NCBI GenBank assembly: GCA_947177325.1
Contig: CAMWUH010000013.1
Coordinates: 1 to 18,712 of the forward strand
Direction of reading: 5' to 3'
Length of the DNA stretch: 18,712 nucleotides
Origin: an uncultured Bacteroidales bacterium
GTDB taxonomy: Bacteria; Bacteroidota; Bacteroidia; Bacteroidales; Muribaculaceae
Below are positions 14,799 through 18,712 of the stretch, piece after piece (within the stretch, counting starts at the first letter, position 1; the number at the start of each line of letters is the position of its first letter). The position numbers were made by a program, and so were the translations under genes. The notes under the pieces are model-generated. The model was given only the letters and a program-made list of their open reading frames with translations. It made no database searches and had not been told where the DNA came from.

Positions 14799-14839
14799 AA
14801 ACAAGAAAGCCGCTTCATCTCGAAGCGGCTTTCTTGTTT
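14799..14839. terminator. Intrinsic terminator of the ftsX-yigZ operon, probably bidirectional
   Basis: A perfect 18-bp inverted repeat: AAACAAGAAAGCCGCTTC (14799-14816) and its complement (14822-14839) around the 5-nt loop ATCTC. The GC core GCCGCTTC/GAAGCGGC is flanked by A-rich and T-rich arms, so it can end transcripts from both sides. Confidence 0.88.
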
Positions 14840-14992
14840 CTGACCTCCTTTGGAGGTTCATACAAACCTAACATAAAACACGATTATTACCTATAATTTT
14901 ACCTAAGCACTAATTCCAAAAAAGTTATTACTAACCCTAAAACTAATTCCTAAATTCAATTCTAACAAATCCTTTATTTTGTCTTTAATCCT

Positions 14993-15029
14993 AAATCGAG
15001 AAACGTGACCTTTGTCAGCTGCTCGATTT
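14993..15029. repeat. Hairpin-forming inverted repeat in the intergenic region
   Basis: AAATCGAG (14993-15000) and CTCGATTT (15022-15029) are exact complements, 21 nt apart. The loop contains a second small stem, TGAC (15006-15009) with GTCA (15014-15017). On the plus strand TTTT follows directly. Confidence 0.5.
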
Positions 15030-15037
15030 TTGCAATA

Positions 15038-15068
15038 CAAAATTACTACATTATGACCTTATTTCAAT
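15038..15068 (-). promoter_or_regulatory. Promoter-like site without an obvious gene (candidate small RNA promoter)
   Basis: On the minus strand ATTG (complement of 15065-15068), a 19-bp spacer and TAATTTTG (complement of 15038-15045) fit TTTG-N19-TAnnTTTG with one mismatch. No coding frame follows. In AT-rich DNA a chance match is possible. Confidence 0.38.
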
Positions 15069-15176
15069 ACAGCCGAAGGTCATGTAAGGGCCATTTATAG
15101 ACAATATAGATTGAATATTGATATAATTATATTAATATTCAGCAATTTAAATATTCAAGCAAAAACAAAAAATATA

Positions 15177-15201
15177 GACGCAGATATAGAATTATTGCGC
15201 C
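15177..15201 (-). terminator. Probable terminator of the Crp/Fnr-family regulator gene
   Basis: On the minus strand GGCGCA (complement of 15196-15201) pairs with TGCGTC (complement of 15177-15182), six pairs with one G-U, around a 13-nt AT-rich loop. A U-rich run (complement of about 15160-15176, mostly T) follows. It lies 33 bp past the stop codon at 15235. Confidence 0.48.
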
Positions 15202-15234
15202 TATTAATACCGATTTTGCAGCGTGTTACCACTG

Positions 15235-15921
15235 TTAACCTACTCTTGCCGACATGACATCTATCAGGCCGGCCCTGTCAGTTACCATTATTTTGTTTTG
15301 TTCATAGTCAATCAAACCGCGCCGTTTCATATCTTCCAAAACCGAGATCAACGACGATCGCTGCACTCCAAATAATGAATATAAATCGCGCTGCCGACAT
15401 ATCAATTCTACATCGGTTGCCCCCGCTTGTGTCATACATATTATCCAAACGGCTATTCGCTCCTCAAGGCTGCCGGTTGCAACAGCCAATACGCCGGTAA
15501 TTCCCTTCTGTGCGTTGCGCGATAGATAATTCAAATAGTTGATCAGGAAAATAGGATCAGAGTTCAAGATTTTCAGATACTCCATCTTATCAACCTGCAT
15601 TATTGAAGTTGGCTCTATTGCCACCACATCACAAGGATATTGAGTGTAACGGCCAAAAACATAATCCGGAGCTATGACGTTGGGCGATTGCAATGTTTGT
15701 GCAACGGTAAATCGTCCGTCAGCCGAGGTGATAGAGCTCCTGACCTTTCCTGAAATAATAAATTTCAAATCGGTGCACTTGTCGCCGGCCTTAATCAATT
15801 CTTCTCCTTCAAGATATTTTAGAAAGTGAAATTTTGTCTTACCTGATAGTTCAATTATTCGCTCCTTGGTCGCTCCGCTGAAAAGCGACAGGCTCGAAAT
15901 CATTTCATAAACATTAGTCAT
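15235..15921 (-). CDS. Crp/Fnr family transcriptional regulator
   Basis: A 228-residue regulator from MTNVYEM, the family-like start; an ATG at 15972 would add 17 residues of no family character. The N-terminal cyclic-nucleotide-binding-like beta roll spans about 12-115 (EGEELIKAGDKCTDLKFIISGKV). The long dimer helix is about 118-145. The C-terminal Crp-type helix-turn-helix is RQRDLYSLFGVQRSSLISVLEDMKRRGLIDY (176-206). The ligand loop, VIAPDYVFGRYTQYPCDVVAI (82-102), lacks the GE...RS/T residues that hold cAMP, and there is no N-terminal cysteine cluster as in Fnr, so its signal is unknown. It binds DNA, perhaps its own promoter, where a 22-bp dyad lies. The target genes cannot be told from the window. 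Confidence 0.9.
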   Translation of the reverse strand: MTNVYEMISSLSLFSGATKERIIELSGKTKFHFLKYLEGEELIKAGDKCTDLKFIISGKVRSSITSADGRFTVAQTLQSPNVIAPDYVFGRYTQYPCDVVAIEPTSIMQVDKMEYLKILNSDPIFLINYLNYLSRNAQKGITGVLAVATGSLEERIAVWIICMTQAGATDVELICRQRDLYSLFGVQRSSLISVLEDMKRRGLIDYEQNKIMVTDRAGLIDVMSARVG

Positions 15922-16026
15922 AATTATTGCGTCAGAATTTCTTAAATATGGGTCAATAACATGTAGTAACAAGATATTCCTCTCGCTACTTCAATATATA
16001 ACGCTACTACCGAGCATTATTCTCCT

Positions 16027-16058
16027 CAAATTTAACAAAATTATGTTAAATCAACAAC
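16027..16058 (-). promoter_or_regulatory. Probable promoter of the Crp/Fnr-family gene
   Basis: On the minus strand TAAATTTG (complement of 16027-16034) matches TAnnTTTG; 20 bp upstream GTTG (complement of 16055-16058) gives a three-base match to TTTG. A second -7-like TAATTTTG lies at 16036-16043. Predicted leader about 100 nt to the ATG at 15921. Confidence 0.48.
16030..16051. promoter_or_regulatory. 22-bp dyad, possible operator for the Crp/Fnr-family regulator
   Basis: ATTTAACA (16030-16037), 6-bp spacer AAATTA, then the exact complement TGTTAAAT (16044-16051). The geometry (two arms with N6 between, 22 bp) is that of Crp-type operators. It overlaps the -7 box and spacer of the regulator's own promoter, fitting negative autoregulation. 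An A/T hairpin at the end of the BASS transporter mRNA is the other reading. Confidence 0.45.
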
Positions 16059-16064
16059 ATTCCC

Positions 16065-16967
16065 TTACTTCTTTTTACTCTTCTTATATATCTGATAAGA
16101 ATTTACGCCGTTATGCCATGCAATATAACACGCCGGGCCTACCGATGCTACAGGATTCAAATAGGTCAGCGCTAACCATATTGCCAAAACTGTATTTTTC
16201 TGTCCCAACGATTGTGCGGCAGCAATCTTGTCGCCATATTTAGCTCCGACCTTCCGACCCCAATAAAATTGTCCTACGCAAAGAATAAACGAAATAACAC
16301 CCATCACTATCATCTCCGGCACCATAGAAGCCGGCTCTTTCATAACAAAGCTGACTGCATTTCCTACCACAATAATTAAAGAAATAGCCCAAATATAAAA
16401 CGACAGGCTCTGATGGTTGGCAATAGCCGAATGAAGTTTTGGAACACCACCTCGCAAAATCAATGCCACCGCCAACGGACCCAATATCAACGGCAACACA
16501 TTTATCGAAATGTTGTTCATTGCAGCAAAAAAGCTAATCCCGGCATTTTCATTTATATAAGCCAAAAGCAGAGGAGCAGTGAGGGCTACCACTAAATTGC
16601 TCAATAAGCTGTAGGCCGCAACCTTTTCTACACTTCCTCCGAGCATTCCCGTAATAACGGGCGCAGCGGTCGCTGTAGGGCAGAATACGCAAATAAAAGC
16701 TGATTGTGCCACATCCTCGCTCCACCATCTGAGCGCATAATAAACCGCCACTGCACCGCCTACCTGAATAAGCAACAACCACAACATTGATTTATCAGGC
16801 TTGATATTGCGTGGAGTTACTCTCGTAAACGTTATCAACAACATCATGAAAATCAAATACTTCGACAAAAAAGCGACATGACCTATATAATTGTGAAGCA
16901 CCACCCCGAGCAACATTGCTATTGGCAACATCCAAGGCTTTAATTTCTTAATAAACGCTGATTTCAT
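16065..16967 (-). CDS. BASS-family (bile acid:sodium symporter-like) transporter
   Basis: A 300-residue inner-membrane protein with about nine to ten hydrophobic helices, short loops and a basic C-terminus (YQIYKKSKKK). Marks of the bile acid:Na+ symporter (BASS/SBF) superfamily are FCPTATAAPVITGMLGGSVEKVAAYSLLSN, with the proline-rich unwound-helix segment, and GQKNTVLAIWLALTYLNPVASVGPACYIAWHN near the end, with helix-crossing prolines. Related proteins carry bile acids, pantoate, keto acids or other organic anions with sodium. The true substrate is unknown; a gut organism need not take up bile acids with it. It has its own promoter-like site. The Crp-family gene is downstream on the same strand after 143 bp, with a promoter between them. 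Confidence 0.88.
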   Translation of the reverse strand: MKSAFIKKLKPWMLPIAMLLGVVLHNYIGHVAFLSKYLIFMMLLITFTRVTPRNIKPDKSMLWLLLIQVGGAVAVYYALRWWSEDVAQSAFICVFCPTATAAPVITGMLGGSVEKVAAYSLLSNLVVALTAPLLLAYINENAGISFFAAMNNISINVLPLILGPLAVALILRGGVPKLHSAIANHQSLSFYIWAISLIIVVGNAVSFVMKEPASMVPEMIVMGVISFILCVGQFYWGRKVGAKYGDKIAAAQSLGQKNTVLAIWLALTYLNPVASVGPACYIAWHNGVNSYQIYKKSKKK

Positions 16968-17037
16968 TTTAAAACATTTATTCTCAACGAATTAGTTTTT
17001 ATTGATATTGAATATCTCTGAACTCGATTTTCCAATG

Positions 17038-17066
17038 CAAAATTACAAAAATTTCTCCAACCCAAA
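17038..17066 (-). promoter_or_regulatory. Possible promoter of the BASS transporter gene
   Basis: On the minus strand TAATTTTG (complement of 17038-17045) fits the -7 box. TTTG (complement of 17063-17066) lies 17 bp upstream, slightly too close for the usual 19-21. Predicted leader about 65 nt to the ATG at 16967. Confidence 0.4.
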
Positions 17067-17165
17067 GACCCGTTCCGACTCAAAACTCGCGGAACTCCCT
17101 ATCCTATCCGTCTCAAATCTCATAAGCCTCATCTAATCCGAAAAAGTCCATAATAGCCAACAACT

Positions 17166-17202
17166 AAAAAAAGCGCGATGCAACCGAAGTGCATCGCGCT
17201 TT
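17166..17202 (-). terminator. Intrinsic terminator of the ompA-family gene
   Basis: On the minus strand AAAGCGCGATGCA pairs perfectly with TGCATCGCGCTTT (arms 17190-17202 and 17170-17182; 13 bp) around a loop holding a C(UUCG)G tetraloop, followed by seven U (complement of 17166-17172). It starts 19 bp after the stop codon at 17222. The upstream spacer 16968-17165 holds nothing else I recognise. Confidence 0.92.
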
Positions 17203-17221
17203 CTAAATAAGGTGTGATTTA

Positions 17222-18439
17222 TTATTCAGCTTCTTGAATAGTGGTAGCGCGGTCAAGTGCTACGAATTTTTCGCCGAGGTCAACCAAGTTTCCTGCGTTA
17301 ATCGTAGTGGTGAACTGACCTGCGGGAACGCCTGCATTGAGCAATTGACGCTCAACTGATGCTGCGCGGTTTTTACGAAGATTGGTGTTGATTCGATCGT
17401 TACCGGTGTAGTTATCTGCCCAACCTGTAACCACATATTTGGTGTCGGGGTTGTTTTTCATAACTTCTGCAACTGCGTTGACCACTCTTACGTCTTCCGG
17501 AGTCAATTTTGAAACATTGATGGGGAAGTAGATTGTAGCCAAAGGTGCTTTGGGAGCAGGAGCTTCCTCCTTAACAACTTCAACGGGGCGTTCGAGGCAA
17601 GCTTTCAACTGAGCATCAAGGTCAGCGATTTTAGCTTCGGCATCAGCCAAGCGTTGACGCAGAGGGTCGCAGTTTTCAGGCTCGGGACAAACGGGCACAA
17701 CCGGCGGATACCATTGAGTGCGGTTGAAGCGGTAAGCTACGCCAAGATAAGCGGCCAGGTCATAGCTGGTTTTGTTCCAACGCAAATCGGGTTCATCGCG
17801 GTGGTTATCGAGCGCGGTGAAGCGCATGTCGAGATAAACATCGAAGTGTTTGCTGACATGGAAAGTATTGATCAAACCTGCGCGCACTTCAAGCACGTTA
17901 TCCTTGCAGTTGTGGTAGTGATGACCGTTACGGTTATAGTCTCGGGTCAGGGTGTAATACCAACCGCCACCTGCATAGAGTTGGAGGTCGTAAACACGTG
18001 TCGGGCTGTAGCCACCCCACCAATTGATGAGGCTTAACATAACATCGAAGCTCGGGCCGAGGTGAATGAAGCGTTGTTTGTAGTAGCCGTCGACCATACC
18101 TGTGCCGGGTTGTACACCGGGAGCATCGGCTACTTCCGATAAGCCTTTAGTTTTAAGAAACTCACCGCCGATGCGCATACCCAAAATGGGAGAGAACCAT
18201 TTGCCAACATAAATGCCGGCTGCCGGTTCAAAGCGGTCGATAAGGTCGCGGTGTGAGTCGCCGGGCGACAAGAAAACGTTGCCACCGCCTTGTGCCTGGA
18301 TAAACCAGTTGTCTTTAAAGCGATTAAAGAGGTAGCCTTGAGAAGGGTCTTCTACAAACACCACTTCCTGTTCAGCCTGTGCATAAGCCGACATTCCCAG
18401 CATAAACGCGCAAGCAACGGCAAGTAAACCTTTTTTCAT
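17222..18439 (-). CDS. OmpA family outer-membrane protein
   Basis: A 405-residue exported protein. Signal peptide MKKGLLAVACAFMLGMSAYA (1-20), then an N-terminal outer-membrane barrel (about 35-245) with strands such as WFIQAQGGGNVFLS, AAGIYVGKWFSPILGMRIGGEF and DLAAYLGVAYRFN. A Cys pair follows (CPEPENC), then a short coiled coil (RQRLADAEAKIADLDAQLKACLE) and a proline/alanine hinge. The C-terminal OmpA-like peptidoglycan-binding domain (about 300-385) includes IYFPINVSKLTPEDVRVVNAVAEVM, VVTGWADNYTGND and RKNRAASVERQLL; the conserved Asp and Arg that hold diaminopimelate are present. Such proteins tether the outer membrane to peptidoglycan and are usually very abundant. Strong terminator, C-ending codons and a long leader agree with high expression. 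It is a single-gene unit. Confidence 0.93.
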   Translation of the reverse strand: MKKGLLAVACAFMLGMSAYAQAEQEVVFVEDPSQGYLFNRFKDNWFIQAQGGGNVFLSPGDSHRDLIDRFEPAAGIYVGKWFSPILGMRIGGEFLKTKGLSEVADAPGVQPGTGMVDGYYKQRFIHLGPSFDVMLSLINWWGGYSPTRVYDLQLYAGGGWYYTLTRDYNRNGHHYHNCKDNVLEVRAGLINTFHVSKHFDVYLDMRFTALDNHRDEPDLRWNKTSYDLAAYLGVAYRFNRTQWYPPVVPVCPEPENCDPLRQRLADAEAKIADLDAQLKACLERPVEVVKEEAPAPKAPLATIYFPINVSKLTPEDVRVVNAVAEVMKNNPDTKYVVTGWADNYTGNDRINTNLRKNRAASVERQLLNAGVPAGQFTTTINAGNLVDLGEKFVALDRATTIQEAE

Positions 18440-18577
18440 ATTCGTTTGGGATTTGTTTTATGTATATGATTGATTATTTCGAAAAAGCAGATATTTTGAA
18501 ACGTTGAAAATGTCAATCTGTCCTACATCATCAAAAGGGATGGGTCAACACGTTTTTTTATAGCCTTTGAGGGTAAT

Positions 18578-18590
18578 TTTGTGTCACAAA
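18578..18590. repeat. 13-bp dyad in the ompA-family leader
   Basis: TTTGTG (18578-18583), T, CACAAA (18585-18590): perfect six-base arms with one central base. It lies about 40-50 nt inside the predicted transcript. It could be an operator or only AT-rich chance symmetry. Confidence 0.35.
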
Positions 18591-18637
18591 TTCTTCTAAT
18601 ATTGCTCGATCTAAGGCAAATTTGACATATTTGGGCG

Positions 18638-18669
18638 CTAAGATAAGCATTTTTTTGAATATCATCAAA
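18638..18669 (-). promoter_or_regulatory. Probable promoter of the ompA-family gene
   Basis: On the minus strand TTTG (complement of 18666-18669), a 20-bp spacer and TATCTTAG followed by C (complement of 18638-18645), one base off TAnnTTTG. It implies an untranslated leader of about 190 nt before the ATG at 18439. No closer match is present in 18440-18637. Confidence 0.45.
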
Positions 18670-18712
18670 TTTTAATTAATTTTTTTTATTCTTTTTTCAC
18701 AATTAAGGATTT

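Larger units (their letters stand above)
14799..15031 (-). ncRNA. Candidate small RNA (about 230 nt), hypothetical
   Basis: A minus-strand transcript is suggested by a Bacteroidetes-type promoter (15038-15068) and the strong hairpin at 14799-14839 as its end. In between, AAATCGAG (14993-15000) pairs with CTCGATTT (15022-15029), with TGAC/GTCA nested inside, right at the predicted 5' end. Two imperfect 15-16-nt repeats and the hairpin GGAGGT/ACCTCC follow. The longest ATG-started frame has only 19 codons (MLGLYEPP...), running into the terminator. I recognise no known RNA family. No expression evidence exists. Confidence 0.3.
14770..15234. other. 465-bp AT-rich gap between convergent operons
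   Basis: No supported protein gene. It holds the terminator at 14799-14839, a small GC hairpin (14843-14857), two imperfect repeats CCTAAGCACTAATTCC (14902-14917) and CCTAAAACTAATTCC (14936-14950), a hairpin at 14993-15029, a promoter-like site (15038-15068) and a terminator candidate at 15177-15201. The 15100-15176 part is nearly all A and T. Confidence 0.75.

Noticed and set aside
9325..17127. 13-bp identical word AAATCTCATAAGC in two spacers (9325-9337 and 17115-17127)
   Set aside because: A few 13-mer matches are expected by chance in a window this long, and the flanks do not align, so it is not evidence of a mobile or regulatory repeat.
17654..18037. 127-codon plus-strand open frame inside the ompA-family gene
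   Set aside because: The minus-strand gene is clear; the valine-rich antisense translation reflects its codon use.
18574..18581. Plus-strand TAATTTTG that could be a -7 box pointing out of the window
   Set aside because: No TTTG-like -33 element lies 19-21 bp upstream, and no gene starts in the remaining 130 bp.
1..18712. CRISPR array, tRNA, rRNA, insertion sequence, toxin-antitoxin pair, phage or defence genes
   Set aside because: No regularly spaced repeats, cloverleaf-like runs, transposase or integrase motifs, or defence-type domains are visible on either strand.

Overview
The window looks like chromosomal DNA from a gut-type member of the order Bacteroidales; a Muribaculaceae-like genome is my best guess, by inference. 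The reasons are protein families largely confined to Bacteroidetes (DUF4494, DUF3098, the GlsA/GlsB glycine-lipid acyltransferase pair, a Wzi-like capsule protein), promoters of the Bacteroidetes sigma-ABfr type (TTTG, about 19-20 bp, TAnnTTTG), A-rich start-codon surroundings with few Shine-Dalgarno sequences, and moderate G+C with strong use of C-ending codons. I see no rRNA, tRNA, CRISPR array, insertion sequence, integrase or phage gene. The layout is ordinary chromosome with one unusual operon.

Left part, minus strand. An MFS sugar transporter of the FucP/GluP type (1-900) is cut by the window edge. Upstream of it are a DUF4494 gene and a YggS/PLPBP gene, which form a two-gene operon with its own promoter (2228-2258).

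Central minus-strand operon (9149 down to 2268). Seven genes overlap or lie at most 7 bp apart: glsA and glsB (O- and N-acyltransferases of glycine lipid synthesis), a Wzi-like outer-membrane protein, a small lipocalin-like lipoprotein, a LegB-type sugar-nucleotide 4,6-dehydratase, an ATP-grasp ligase and a NeuB-type nonulosonic acid synthase. It joins an unusual membrane aminolipid to surface-sugar chemistry in one transcript. The nonulosonate pathway is incomplete here: no aminotransferase, epimerase/hydrolase or CMP-transferase is present. This is the most interesting part of the window.

Plus-strand operon (9483-14769). ftsX, a DUF3098 membrane protein, uppP, truB, queA, a DUF2148 protein and a YigZ/IMPACT protein follow one another from a good promoter (9407-9438) to a strong hairpin terminator (14799-14839). 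It combines cell envelope and division functions (FtsX, UppP) with tRNA modification (TruB, QueA).

Right part, minus strand. A 465-bp AT-rich gap between convergent operons holds terminators and a candidate small RNA. A Crp/Fnr-family regulator follows, with a 22-bp dyad over its promoter. Then come a BASS-family sodium symporter and an OmpA-family porin-like protein with a long leader and a textbook terminator. The last 273 bp are the ompA upstream region.
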